Shown: positions 5,874 through 14,204 of the stretch, piece after piece
Layout: each line of letters starts with the position of its first letter
How positions within the stretch are numbered: position 1 is the stretch's first letter
Virus record (IMG/VR): IMGVR_UViG_3300023178_000209
Span: 1 to 27,904 of that record
From: a virus
Strand: one strand, 5' to 3'
DNA: 27,904 nucleotides
The notes under the pieces: generated by a model
The model's input: the letters and a program-made list of their open reading frames with translations, nothing else
Told to the model about the DNA's origin: nothing
The model's database searches: none
Translations under genes and position numbers: made by a program

Positions 5874-8264
5874 ATGTCGGAGAGGCGTAGCCGTTTTCCA
5901 TTTTGGCGAAGGCGAGGTTCGCCCGAAGACGCTAACCGCATGACCGAGATGTTCAACCAGCCCGAATCGGAGTTCCGCTGGGATGGGAAGACGCTCGCAT
6001 CAATGTCCCGAATCGGCAATTCCACGAAGACGGGCAAGAGCGTGAACGGCTTTGAACCGATTGGCGACATGGACTTGATTCGTGAAATCTCGCTCAAGAA
6101 CGAGGTGGTCAATGCGATTCTCCGCAGAACCGTTGATGACACGCTGGGCAACGGCTACGAGTTTGTTCTGCCCGATGGGAAGGAGGAAGGAGATGCTGGT
6201 CAATTGGCGAGGGTGCGTGAGTTCTTCCGAGCCCCCAACCCCGATGACAACGGGGATGAGTGGCTTGAATCCCTCATCTATGACCTCCAATTGTTCGGTG
6301 ATGCCTATTTGGAACTTGACGGCTCGGAAGACAAACAGATGAGCGATGACGGAACGAAGTGGACATACGGTGGCGAATTGGTGTCAATATGGAACATTCC
6401 CACCGAAACGATGAAACTGCTTCCAGCGAACAAACGCCCAGCCCCACCAGCGATGGCGTATGTGCAGAAAATTGACGGCTTGAAGCGTGAGTTCTCATCC
6501 AGCAAAATCCTCCATGTGTCCAAGTTCAAGCATGGCCGAGCATACGGCACATCGCCCATCGTTCCCCTGCTGAATGTGATTGCTGGGCATCTCAACCTGT
6601 CAAATTATCTCAACGAACTCTATACGGGAACGCTTCCCAAGACCATCCTCAATGTCGGGGACATCTCCAATGGCGAGATGAAAGCGATGCTCTCACTCCT
6701 TGAACAGCAATTGGCTGGAGGCAAGTCGCCCTTCGGTTTGGTCGCTGTGAACGGAGGAACGGGGTTCAATATGCACAAACTGTTGGACTCAACGAGGGAA
6801 GGCGCGCAATTGGACTTGATTCACTATTATCGCGAGGAAATCTGTGCGGTCTTCGGCATCCCACCCATGAAATTGGGCTGGGTGCAGACGGGGAAGATGT
6901 CCAACCCCGAACAGCAATTGGATGCGTGGTATGATGTCATTGAATCCTTCCATAACCGAATTGAATCGCTCATTAACAACCGTATTCTTCCCCTATTGGA
7001 CATCACCGATTGGGTCTTCAAGTTCGTGTCCATCCGACCAAAGCGGGACAATGAGATAGCCGAAACGCAATCGCGTCAAGCACAGGCAATCTCCAATCTC
7101 CGACAGGAAGGTGTCATCTCCATCAACGAGGCTCGGAACTTCTTGGGTCTTGAGCGACTTGACTTGGCTGACGCAGACGACCCGATGTTCCTGTCGCCCA
7201 AGTTATCCATCAACAAAGGCAAGGTCAATGGCGGTGGCGAGGAAACGGCGGATTCCAATGACTCATCTCCATTGACACCTCCATCTCTTGCTGAATTGTT
7301 CCCCCCACCCGAAGCACCCGACAACGAAGGTGCGAAACTTGGCGGGATTCCTCCATGCACCGTTCCTGTTGATATTGAACTCAATAGCAACACAACGGGG
7401 CTCATGGCGAATCGGAGAATGAAGCAGAACGATGAATACGAGGCTCTCATCACCACGAACTCGCTGGAACTTCTCGCTCAATTCACCGACCTTCAAAGTC
7501 AGTTCGCCGTTGATGTCTTGGATGCCCTTGACAAAATGTTCGCAGACGGAGATGAAGCGGTGCAGATGCCGAATGTGGATTTGAAGTCGGTGCGAGCATA
7601 CAGACGCAAGGCGGATATTGACCTCAATCAAATTGAATCAGCCATCGTTGAGATTGACACCCGAATCGCTGACACGATTGGTCGTCAAAACTTGATGGCG
7701 ACAGCGGTTTTGACCGATTCGTTTGGCGAGTCGCTGGAACTGACGCTGGGTGGAACTGCGATTGATGTTGCACTCAACGCAGACGACCTCTCGGCCATCG
7801 CTTATTGGAATGGTCGCTGGACACTCCCTGCCTTAAGAAACACGCTGGGGGCTCACAGGAACGCCCTGCTCGGTGTCTTTGAGGCTATGGTGGGTCAAGG
7901 GCAGTCTTGGCGATGGGCGAAGACGGAGATGCGTTCTTTGATTGACCCAACGGGGTCGCGATACCCAGCATATTGGTATGAACGCATCGCCCGAACCGAA
8001 ACCCGAAGGGTCGTGGAGAACGCTCACCTATCGGGCTTGAGGAAGGCTGGCTTCCAAAAGGTTGAGCGAATCGTGGTCGTTGATGAACGAACCGACCGTG
8101 ATTTGTGCGCGCCCTTTGAGAACGCCATTTACCCAATCGCTGAATCGCGAAGTGTTGTTCCAGCACACCCGAATTGCCGATGCACATTCGTTGCGTATGC
8201 TGGCGACAAAGAGCCTATTGACTCCGATACGATTCTCGTTCCCGATGTGGAGGGCTCGGAATGA
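5874..8264 (+). CDS. Portal protein fused to a Mu gpF-like minor head domain
   Basis: The 796-aa product forms the ring through which DNA enters and leaves the head. The first roughly 470 residues have portal features: an N-terminal basic segment, a central body with ILHVSKFKHGRAYGTSPI, and IPPMKLGWVQ followed by a long helix. After an acidic, proline-rich linker the last part matches the Mu gpF/SPP1 gp7 pattern: ERIARTETRRVVENA, then DERTDRDLC and the hallmark HPNCRC near the end. Fusion of portal and this internal head protein is known in some tailed viruses. The frame is open back to 5628, but ATG 5874 has a box 30 nt upstream and the extension has odd composition. Its stop overlaps the next ATG. 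Confidence 0.9.
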   Translation: MSERRSRFPFWRRRGSPEDANRMTEMFNQPESEFRWDGKTLASMSRIGNSTKTGKSVNGFEPIGDMDLIREISLKNEVVNAILRRTVDDTLGNGYEFVLPDGKEEGDAGQLARVREFFRAPNPDDNGDEWLESLIYDLQLFGDAYLELDGSEDKQMSDDGTKWTYGGELVSIWNIPTETMKLLPANKRPAPPAMAYVQKIDGLKREFSSSKILHVSKFKHGRAYGTSPIVPLLNVIAGHLNLSNYLNELYTGTLPKTILNVGDISNGEMKAMLSLLEQQLAGGKSPFGLVAVNGGTGFNMHKLLDSTREGAQLDLIHYYREEICAVFGIPPMKLGWVQTGKMSNPEQQLDAWYDVIESFHNRIESLINNRILPLLDITDWVFKFVSIRPKRDNEIAETQSRQAQAISNLRQEGVISINEARNFLGLERLDLADADDPMFLSPKLSINKGKVNGGGEETADSNDSSPLTPPSLAELFPPPEAPDNEGAKLGGIPPCTVPVDIELNSNTTGLMANRRMKQNDEYEALITTNSLELLAQFTDLQSQFAVDVLDALDKMFADGDEAVQMPNVDLKSVRAYRRKADIDLNQIESAIVEIDTRIADTIGRQNLMATAVLTDSFGESLELTLGGTAIDVALNADDLSAIAYWNGRWTLPALRNTLGAHRNALLGVFEAMVGQGQSWRWAKTEMRSLIDPTGSRYPAYWYERIARTETRRVVENAHLSGLRKAGFQKVERIVVVDERTDRDLCAPFENAIYPIAESRSVVPAHPNCRCTFVAYAGDKEPIDSDTILVPDVEGSE

Positions 8265-8671
8265 AACCCGATGACAACCCGTTCCTCAAAGCAAGTGCAT
8301 GGTGGAGGCAACGAACCAAACCATCCATCGTTGATTCCAAGACCACGCGAGAACTTGACAGGCTCGCACATCTCATTCTCACAGATGCGGTTAAACGAGC
8401 CCCTGTGCTGACGGGCGCGCTTCGTGCTTCGGGTCGTGTGAGGCGAATCAACAAATACCGCAGGGCGATTGAGTTCGGTGGTGCTGGAACAGGCGTGGAC
8501 TACGCTTCGTATGTTGAGTTTGGGACAATGCGTACGCGCCCCCAACCGTTCTTGCGACCAGCGTTGGAACGAAACAAAAAAGCCATCGCGAAGGGCATGG
8601 GCAAGTCTGCCCAACGAGTCTTCGGTGGGGCTGTTTTCAACATCATGGGAACAATCAAGGTGGGTGAATGA
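8261..8671 (+). CDS. HK97 gp10-like head-tail protein
   Basis: A 136-aa protein with the typical pattern of the HK97 gp10-like family: a helical N-terminus with DAVKRAPVLTGALRASGRV near residues 42-60, then VDYASYVEFGTMRTRPQPFLRPAL near 78-101 and a basic helix. These proteins act at the head-tail joint or in tail completion. The start overlaps the portal stop (ATGA) and its stop overlaps the next ATG, so it is translated from the portal mRNA. Confidence 0.85.
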   Translation: MKPDDNPFLKASAWWRQRTKPSIVDSKTTRELDRLAHLILTDAVKRAPVLTGALRASGRVRRINKYRRAIEFGGAGTGVDYASYVEFGTMRTRPQPFLRPALERNKKAIAKGMGKSAQRVFGGAVFNIMGTIKVGE

Positions 8672-8820
8672 ATGGATGGATTTGGCGAGGCTGTTGCTAT
8701 TTTGCTGACGAAGTGTTCCCACATGGATTTTGTCGCAAGTGCTGGATTGCACACGGAATGCCGAAGGCGATGAACATGATTCAATACCCCGAAGCACAGG
8801 AGATGATTGACAATGGCTGA
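8668..8820 (+). CDS. Small cysteine-rich protein, 50 aa
   Basis: An ATG overlaps the preceding stop (ATGA), and the frame ends at 8820, eight bases inside the next gene. The peptide carries CC near residues 9-10 and C-x2-C near 23-26 with a neighbouring His, a small zinc-binding arrangement. It fills the gap between two head genes completely. No family is recognised. Confidence 0.55.
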   Translation: MNGWIWRGCCYFADEVFPHGFCRKCWIAHGMPKAMNMIQYPEAQEMIDNG

Positions 8821-9844
8821 CAGCGTGGACAAGGGGCAATTCGTATCGTGGACAACCGAGAAGGGTCGCTATGTCGGTCAAGTGCTGTCCGTTATCACAT
8901 CGGGGCGCGTTGCTGTGGTGTCGGCATCGGGCGGTCAAGAAACCATTGAAGCCAGCACCGAGAACGCGGTCGCGAATGTTCGCATCTATGTGAACAACGA
9001 AGACGGCACATTCAGCAGAAGCGACAGGAACGCCCCTGTGCGTGTCGCCATGCTTCGCATCATCTCCGAGCCCGAAACCAAAGCGGTGTCGGCTGGAGTG
9101 CGAAAGACGCTCAAGCAGAAGGCAGAAGACCATAACGAGAAGGTGAACAACGCATCATCCAAGAAAACCACTACACGCACCCTCGTAGCCGTGTTTGAAC
9201 GCGGTGTGGGCGCGTATCAAACGAATCCTCAATCGGTGCGACCAACCGTGTCCAGCGCGGAACAATGGGCATACGCAAGAGTGAACTCGTTCCTGTACGC
9301 GTTGAGGAATGGTCGCTTTCGTGGAGGCAAGCACGACACCGACCTGTTGCCCAAAGGTCATCCCCAATCCTCCAAGAGCGTGGATGACGAACCCGAACTT
9401 CCTGTGGAAGAATCGGTATTGGATTCAATAACCAAAGCACCGAAGACCAATTTTCCGAAGCGCGGTGATGACAAAAAGGTGAGTCTGCGAAACTCGCAAT
9501 ACGACCAATTCCCGCTGGCCGAAGCCGAAAAACTGCGAACTGAATGGCCGATGATTTGGAGGCGTGGAGGCAACATTCTCGGCAACACTCAATTTCAACG
9601 ATTGAAGAAGGTTCACGAACAGATGGGCGAAGTCAAGACCCCAACAGATGAGAAGGCTGTGCGTCTGCGTGAGGCTTGGTCTGCTCGGCACTACAAAGAC
9701 TTCCGACTCGCTGGAGTCGTGGCTCAAATCAAGTGGCTCATGGTCGGCAGTCGTGGGCTGTCGTTCATGCGAAAAGTCATCTCCGATGAGAAGAAACGCC
9801 TTCGGGACAGGGAGAAGAACGGAGATTCTGACCAAAACCATTGA
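8813..9844 (+). CDS. Conserved phage head-region protein with SH3/Tudor-like N-terminus
   Basis: ATG 8813 is chosen over an in-frame TTG six bases upstream. The 343-aa protein begins with KGQFVSWTTEKGRYVGQV, resembling the small SH3/Tudor-like DUF2945 fold, also seen at the front of some phage head proteins. The middle contains AEQWAYARVNSFLYALRNG followed by DTDLLPKGHP, a motif I associate with phage head-associated proteins. The C-terminal part has WPMIWRRGGNILGN and REAWSARHYKDFRLAGVV with a hydrophobic helix. Sitting between the gp10-like gene and the protease, it is probably an internal head or maturation protein; the exact role is unknown. Its TGA lies within the next promoter element. 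Confidence 0.7.
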   Translation: MADSVDKGQFVSWTTEKGRYVGQVLSVITSGRVAVVSASGGQETIEASTENAVANVRIYVNNEDGTFSRSDRNAPVRVAMLRIISEPETKAVSAGVRKTLKQKAEDHNEKVNNASSKKTTTRTLVAVFERGVGAYQTNPQSVRPTVSSAEQWAYARVNSFLYALRNGRFRGGKHDTDLLPKGHPQSSKSVDDEPELPVEESVLDSITKAPKTNFPKRGDDKKVSLRNSQYDQFPLAEAEKLRTEWPMIWRRGGNILGNTQFQRLKKVHEQMGEVKTPTDEKAVRLREAWSARHYKDFRLAGVVAQIKWLMVGSRGLSFMRKVISDEKKRLRDREKNGDSDQNH

Positions 9845-9870
9845 TATTCACCGAACCATTGATATAGGGG
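9841..9870 (+). promoter_or_regulatory. Twin-element promoter (TTGATATT / TTGATATAGGGG)
   Basis: Elements at 9841 and 9859 are spaced 18 nt apart; the second begins 30 nt before ATG 9889. An in-frame ATG at 9871 lies too close to the box to be the start of a transcript made from it. Confidence 0.6.
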
Positions 9871-9888
9871 ATGCGACTACGACCAACC

Positions 9889-10110
9889 ATGCCCAACAAA
9901 GCATGGATTAGAGAAACCCCCGCCGATGTGATGAACCGACTCGCTGGAGAAGCCCGTCTTCACCGCATTCGTCGCCAACAGGAGATTGCTGTTGAAACGC
10001 CCGAACCAACCACTCTCGCAGACACGATGATGTCCGTGATGGAAGGCATGACCCCCGAAGAAGTCGTTTCACTTCTCCGAAAGGTCGTCAGCACCTTGAA
10101 CCAAGAGTGA
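9889..10110 (+). CDS. Small hypothetical protein, 73 aa
   Basis: The start is placed at ATG 9889 because of the promoter spacing; a frame start at 9871 would add six residues. The protein is helical with a basic N-terminal half (RLAGEARLHRIRRQQE) and a hydrophobic/acidic C-terminal helix (TPEEVVSLLRKVVSTL). No family is recognised. It sits between the head-maturation genes and the protease and has its own promoter. Confidence 0.6.
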   Translation: MPNKAWIRETPADVMNRLAGEARLHRIRRQQEIAVETPEPTTLADTMMSVMEGMTPEEVVSLLRKVVSTLNQE

Positions 10111-10120
10111 ACCGCTTTCG

Positions 10121-10131
10121 TCATAAACCCC
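10121..10131 (+). promoter_or_regulatory. Leaderless promoter box TCATAAACCCC
   Basis: The box begins 30 nt before the ATG at 10151, with AAACC 26 nt upstream, one base longer than most copies. It is followed by CAAGGAGGGGGGC, which also offers a strong purine-rich ribosome site directly before the ATG. Confidence 0.6.
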
Positions 10132-10150
10132 TTCGCTCAAGGAGGGGGGC

Positions 10151-11692
10151 ATGGACAAGGTTCTCAACGCTCGCTACATTGAGTCCGAAGAGGACTTCGC
10201 CAGCAAGTCGGGCGAGGTCAAGGAATATCAAGTGGAGATTCGTGTGAACACTCCGTTCACGGTCATGAAGCAAGCCCATGACGAGCCAATGGACACGGGC
10301 GAATACGAGATGGCTGATGATGATGTCATGATTCGTGGTGCTGTGTATGTCGGCAACGAAGCCATGCTGGACAGGCATGGAGAACTCGTTGATATGGGTG
10401 CAATCATGAACGCATGGGACAAATATCGGCAGAACCCCGTCATCCTGTATAACCACTCCAAGACCAATGGTGTCATCGGTCGTATGGTTGATGTCAGCAT
10501 GGAAAAAATGGATGGGATGGATGAAGAAGTCCCCTTCGGGCGAGCCATCATTGACGGTGGCGAGAAGGACATCGTGAGGAAGATTCGGAAGGGTCTTCTG
10601 CGAGCGTTTTCAATCGGTTTCATAGCCCGCGCGGCGGTTAAGGAGTGCAAGGATGAGGACTCATGTTATGTGCGATTCACCGAGATTGAGTGGCTTGAAA
10701 CCAGCGTTGTTGATGTTCCAGCCAGCCCCAACGCTTTGTTCAGCGTGGAGAAGCACATCATTGGCTACGAAGACATGGGCGACCGAATCGCGATTCTGTT
10801 TGAGAAGCCAGCCAGCGAAGAAGCCCCAGCGGAATCGCCAGCACAGGAGAACTCCGTGATTGACTCCGATACGGAAGTGAAGGCTCACGATGGCTGTGGC
10901 TGTCAATCCGAAAAATCCGACTTGGAGGAAGAAGCGGAGGAAGTGGAGGAATCCGAAGAGATTTCACCTGTTGGAACATTTGACAGCGACTTGGTTGGCC
11001 GTTTAGAACTCTTGGAAGCCTATGTTGAAGCCCTTGAGAGCAAGGGTATTGAGCCCGATACGCTTAATACCCCTCTCGCTCAACCTGCTGGGCAACGAGG
11101 GAACGAAATGACCCAAGAAGAAATCATCGCATCCGAGAAGGAAGCAGAAGAAGTCGTTGTCAAGACGGAGGAAGAAGCCTCCGAAGAACCTGTGCTTGAA
11201 GAGGCTGTCAGCGAGGAAGTCGTTGAAGAAGTCGCAGAAGCAACCGAAGAAGAATCCTTTGAGGAAGAAGTCGTGGTCAAGGAGGCAGACGAGCCTTCCA
11301 CCAACGACATTCTCATTGAAGTCGTCAAGACCCTCGCTGGAATTGACGCACGAATCGCTGGCTTGGAAGAGAAAATGGTCGTTGAAGACCTCTCCGATGA
11401 AGTCGCATCCCTCAAGGCTGAACTTGAAGCCAAAGACGCTGAACTTGCCGAGTTCAAGGCAAAGGCAGAAGAGATGGCTAAGGAAGCCGAGATTGAGGCA
11501 GAAGTCAGCAAGCGAATCGCAGAACGCATTGGCGATTCCCCAGCAGTCGTGAAGACCGCTGACCCCAAATCCCTTTCACCTGTGGTCAAGGAAGACATCA
11601 CCCGCCATGACCCACAGCCAAATGTCAGCAAAGGCATGAACGGCCTTGCTGTGTGGCTGGAACAGCAATTGATTAGCAAGAGGGGTGCATAA
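10151..11692 (+). CDS. Prohead serine protease fused to scaffold-like domain
   Basis: The 513-aa protein has an N-terminal HK97/S78-type prohead protease (about residues 1-205): PVILYNHSKTNGVIG carries the catalytic His (102), GLLRAFSIGF the nucleophile Ser (154), and EWLETSVVDVPASPNALF is the conserved end of the domain. These enzymes remove the scaffold or the capsid-protein extension during head maturation. The remaining 300 residues are extremely acidic (Glu/Val/Ala) with long coiled-coil stretches, typical of a scaffolding protein, so assembly scaffold and protease are made as one chain. An internal ATG at 11108 with a GAGGGA site could yield scaffold alone. The next gene is the capsid protein, as expected. 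Confidence 0.9.
   Translation: MDKVLNARYIESEEDFASKSGEVKEYQVEIRVNTPFTVMKQAHDEPMDTGEYEMADDDVMIRGAVYVGNEAMLDRHGELVDMGAIMNAWDKYRQNPVILYNHSKTNGVIGRMVDVSMEKMDGMDEEVPFGRAIIDGGEKDIVRKIRKGLLRAFSIGFIARAAVKECKDEDSCYVRFTEIEWLETSVVDVPASPNALFSVEKHIIGYEDMGDRIAILFEKPASEEAPAESPAQENSVIDSDTEVKAHDGCGCQSEKSDLEEEAEEVEESEEISPVGTFDSDLVGRLELLEAYVEALESKGIEPDTLNTPLAQPAGQRGNEMTQEEIIASEKEAEEVVVKTEEEASEEPVLEEAVSEEVVEEVAEATEEESFEEEVVVKEADEPSTNDILIEVVKTLAGIDARIAGLEEKMVVEDLSDEVASLKAELEAKDAELAEFKAKAEEMAKEAEIEAEVSKRIAERIGDSPAVVKTADPKSLSPVVKEDITRHDPQPNVSKGMNGLAVWLEQQLISKRGA
11097..11110 (+). promoter_or_regulatory. Internal ribosome site and start for a free scaffold
   Basis: GAGGGA (11097-11102) lies five bases before an in-frame ATG (11108, residue 320 of the protease fusion). 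Translation from here would give a 194-aa, Glu-rich coiled-coil protein. Nested scaffold starts of this kind are known for lambda C/Nu3-like genes. This is an inference; only the site and frame are seen. Confidence 0.35.
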
Positions 11693-11727
11693 TCACAGTC
11701 CACCGATGATTCGGAAGACAAAACAAG

Positions 11728-11735
11728 GAAGTGAA
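11728..11735 (+). promoter_or_regulatory. Ribosome site GGAAGTGA of the major capsid gene
   Basis: This is one substitution from the archaeal-type GGAGGTGA and ends five bases before the ATG at 11741. No box is visible 30 nt upstream of this gene, unlike its neighbours, so the capsid gene seems to be translated from the protease transcript. Confidence 0.5.
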
Positions 11736-11740
11736 GAAAA

Positions 11741-12790
11741 ATGGATAACTTTGAGTTCAACGAAGTCGTAGCAAGAGTGAAGGATGCTCTCGGTGGTGCA
11801 GGTTCATCAACGGGTTCAACCTTCTTCCCAACAGAAACCAGCGATGAAATCATCCAAATCGTGTATGAGCAGAACTTCATGCGAAGTCTGTTCCCAGCGA
11901 TGCCGATGTCCACTCGCACCGTGAATGTCCCAAAACTGTCGGGAAGCGTGAACTTCCACGCTCACACCCTTTCGGCTGTTGAGTCGGGAACGGAAGCAAC
12001 CGAGTCCCGCCAAGCAACGACTGAAATCACCCTCACCTTGAAGACGATGATTGCGAATGTCCCAATCGGGAACTACCTCATCGCGTACGGTGTGGAAGGT
12101 CTTCTCACCGTTCTCCGTGATGACATCGCCTCTCGCCTCGCATACAACGAAGCGAACTTGATGATTAACGGGGACACCGAAACGGGTTCGTCATACGCTG
12201 ACAACATCATGGGTGCTTACAACGCATCCACCAACCCAACAGGCGTGAACGCAACCAACAACGACTACCTGCTTGAGATGGATGGCCTTCGCAAGTCGGC
12301 CTCCGCCACCGCAGTCAGCGTCAGCGGAACTTTCGCCCTGTCCCACCTTCGTCAAGCCATCGCCACTCTCGGAGTGTATGCTGACAACCGTGATGACCTT
12401 GCCCTCATCGTTCCTCGCAACCTTGAGGTTCAATTGCTCGGCATCACCGAATTGCAGACGGTGGACAAATACGGTGCTGGTGCAACCATCCTGTCGGGTG
12501 AGATTGGCCGAATCTACGGTGTCCGTGTCTTCGGAACGGGTGTCATCCCAACGAACTTGAACTACGCTGGTGTGTATGACGGTTCAACGACCACGCAGAC
12601 CCAAGCCATCTTGACCCACATTCGTTCCCCACTCATCGGCAACCCAACGCAAGCGGAACGCCGATTCAGCATGGGCTTTGAAGACGAGCCTCAACGCGAC
12701 CGATTCGTGTTGATTCCTCGCCAAGACATCGCCTTCGGAATCCGATACAGCGACGCAATCTGCCTCTTGAACGGAATTGACACCGTTTGA
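11741..12790 (+). CDS. Major capsid protein, HK97 fold
   Basis: The 349-aa protein follows the protease/scaffold and precedes the head-tail connector, the standard place for the capsid subunit. Its sequence fits: an N-terminal helical segment, then FFPTETSDEIIQIVYEQNFMRSLFPAMPMSTRTVNVPKLSG, a long N-arm/E-loop region rich in Thr, DDIASRLAYNEANLMINGD typical of the spine helix, and a C-terminal part with LQTVDKYGAGATILSGEIGRIYGV and FVLIPRQDIAFGIRY. Composition is dominated by small residues. No extra decoration or immunoglobulin domain is seen. The signal is strong for the family, but no precise relative can be named from sequence alone. Confidence 0.9.
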   Translation: MDNFEFNEVVARVKDALGGAGSSTGSTFFPTETSDEIIQIVYEQNFMRSLFPAMPMSTRTVNVPKLSGSVNFHAHTLSAVESGTEATESRQATTEITLTLKTMIANVPIGNYLIAYGVEGLLTVLRDDIASRLAYNEANLMINGDTETGSSYADNIMGAYNASTNPTGVNATNNDYLLEMDGLRKSASATAVSVSGTFALSHLRQAIATLGVYADNRDDLALIVPRNLEVQLLGITELQTVDKYGAGATILSGEIGRIYGVRVFGTGVIPTNLNYAGVYDGSTTTQTQAILTHIRSPLIGNPTQAERRFSMGFEDEPQRDRFVLIPRQDIAFGIRYSDAICLLNGIDTV

Positions 12791-12839
12791 GGCTGAACGC
12801 TGACCGCTGATGCGAACACAGGCAAGTGCCGTGAGGCTT

Positions 12840-12856
12840 TGAGGGCTTGACCCTCA
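12840..12856 (+). terminator. Hairpin after the capsid gene
   Basis: TGAGGG (12840-12845) pairs perfectly with CCCTCA (12851-12856) over a CTTGA loop, within the 114-base gap between capsid and connector genes. There is no T tract, so it may mark an mRNA 3' end or processing site rather than a classical terminator. Confidence 0.35.
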
Positions 12857-12874
12857 CACACCCTCTCGGAATGG

Positions 12875-12884
12875 CTGATAAACC
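12875..12884 (+). promoter_or_regulatory. Leaderless promoter box CTGATAAACC
   Basis: The box begins exactly 30 nt before the ATG at 12905 and restarts transcription after the capsid gene. Confidence 0.55.
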
Positions 12885-12904
12885 GCTTCGGGAATGTTCA
12901 TCTC

Positions 12905-13561
12905 ATGACGGCAGAAGACTATTGCACAGTCGCAGAAGTCCGAAACTACATCGGGATTGCATCGGGCGATTCCTTTGGTGCAGATGACACGGCAATTGAA
13001 GGGTTCATCACCAACGCCTCTCGCATCGTGGATGCGTATGCCCTCCGACAATTTGCTTCAACGGAGAGTGTGGTTGAGTGGTTTGATGTGTCATACGGCC
13101 TCCAACACTTGACTTTATCCAAAAGACCTGTCGCTTCCTTGACATCTGTGGAAGAGGCTGATGGCGAAGGGTCGCTCACCGCACTCACCATTGGGCGAGC
13201 AAGAGGAACTGACCATGCGTATTTGGAAGACGGTGATGCTGGAATCGTGTCGTTCCACTATCCGTTCACAGAAACGCTGAAACAACGAGTCAAAATCACA
13301 TACACCACAGGAGTCGTATTGGGGTCAATACCCGCAGAAGTCAAAATGGCGACCGTCATGATGGCTGGTCGTTCAGCAATCCGAAGTGCATTGACTGACG
13401 AAAACTGTCCCGACAGGCTCAAGGAGATGTGGATTCCTTTGCTCAAGTCCACCGATTCGGAAGTCAAGGAGATGCTGGAACTCGTCAAGCGTCATCGCAG
13501 TCTTGATGTCGCTGTGTTCGGAACGCACATCACGGATGGTGTGGTTTGGAGAACGGGGTGA
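12905..13561 (+). CDS. Head-tail connector (gp6/YqbG-like)
   Basis: The 218-aa protein starts with a helical portion (DYCTVAEVRNYIGI, then FITNASRIVDAYALRQF) followed by a beta-rich middle (SVVEWFDVSYGLQHLTLSKRPVASLTSVEEADG) and a return to helix (VKMATVMMAGRSAIR). This helix, beta, helix plan with LxLxxRPVxSLTSV is characteristic of the gp6-like connectors that bind beneath the portal. It sits immediately after the capsid gene, as expected. The assignment is by pattern and position. Confidence 0.8.
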   Translation: MTAEDYCTVAEVRNYIGIASGDSFGADDTAIEGFITNASRIVDAYALRQFASTESVVEWFDVSYGLQHLTLSKRPVASLTSVEEADGEGSLTALTIGRARGTDHAYLEDGDAGIVSFHYPFTETLKQRVKITYTTGVVLGSIPAEVKMATVMMAGRSAIRSALTDENCPDRLKEMWIPLLKSTDSEVKEMLELVKRHRSLDVAVFGTHITDGVVWRTG

Positions 13562-13565
13562 TTGA

Positions 13566-14057
13566 GTGGCGAAGACCGACAGGGGCGTTCCCGACAAAGA
13601 CCCTCACACGATGCTCAAGGATTTTATTGAAGCCAATATGGATTCACCCGATGGCTCTTGGACTCCAGCGGTCAATTCGGGTTGGCTCAAGGCCAAGAAG
13701 CAGAAGACATTCCAAATCGCGATTCAGCACATCTATGGCGAATCGGAGATGGCTCACTTTGGGCTCGGAACGCAGGTCGCCATGACCTCACGGCAGTTCC
13801 TCCAAATCACCCTATTCGCACCGACCCGCACAGGCGTGTGGAGTCTGTTCCAAAAACTCAAACTCGCTCTCAACAACGGAACGCTGGCGTACGCGCCCGA
13901 TGGGATTGACGACTATCACTACATCATCATCCGAAGGACTGAACTCTCCAAACCCATGACCATCTCCGAGCCCGACTGCGACTTCGGTGGGAATAACGAT
14001 GACAATTGCATCGGCTATCGCATTGATGTGTCCGTTGAGGTTCGCTGGGAAGAGTGA
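13566..14057 (+). CDS. Tail completion/terminator-like protein
   Basis: A GTG start lies four bases after the preceding stop; no better start is close. The 163-aa protein has a helix (MLKDFIEANM), then alternating beta strands (TFQIAIQHIY, QFLQITLFAP, YHYIIIRRTEL) and ends in YRIDVSVEVRWEE. Short alpha/beta proteins with a terminal strand of this sort at this place usually cap the tail and join it to the head. Function is mainly inferred from gene order. Confidence 0.7.
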   Translation: MAKTDRGVPDKDPHTMLKDFIEANMDSPDGSWTPAVNSGWLKAKKQKTFQIAIQHIYGESEMAHFGLGTQVAMTSRQFLQITLFAPTRTGVWSLFQKLKLALNNGTLAYAPDGIDDYHYIIIRRTELSKPMTISEPDCDFGGNNDDNCIGYRIDVSVEVRWEE

Positions 14058-14144
14058 TGCTGGGAACGCTGTGAGCCAACGCATAGAGCCCCGTAGCCAC
14101 CCAAAACCAAACGACCACGCTGATGTGGGGTGGATTCCGAAACC

Positions 14145-14188
14145 CCTTGCTCATCATGTTGATATTGCGAAGCATTGATATACCCCCT
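14145..14188 (+). repeat. Promoter repeat, copy 1 of 2 (44 bp)
   Basis: This segment is identical over 44 bases to 14558-14601, by eye. It contains the whole twin promoter (TTGATATT at 14159, TTGATATA at 14175) and 14 bases upstream. The two copies bracket the gene at 14205-14555. Confidence 0.85.
14159..14187 (+). promoter_or_regulatory. Twin-element promoter of the 14205 gene
   Basis: TTGATATT and TTGATATA are 16 nt apart; the second starts 30 nt before ATG 14205 and is followed by CCCCC. Confidence 0.65.
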
Positions 14189-14204
14189 TCACTTCCCAAT
14201 CATC

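Noticed and set aside
8129-9133. 334-codon minus-strand open frame
   Set aside because: It is a shadow of the portal end, gp10-like gene and following gene, with Cys/Ser/His-rich unnatural composition.
11080-11919. 279-codon minus-strand Ser/Thr-rich frame
   Set aside because: Its serine richness is the mirror of Glu-rich codons in the scaffold gene.
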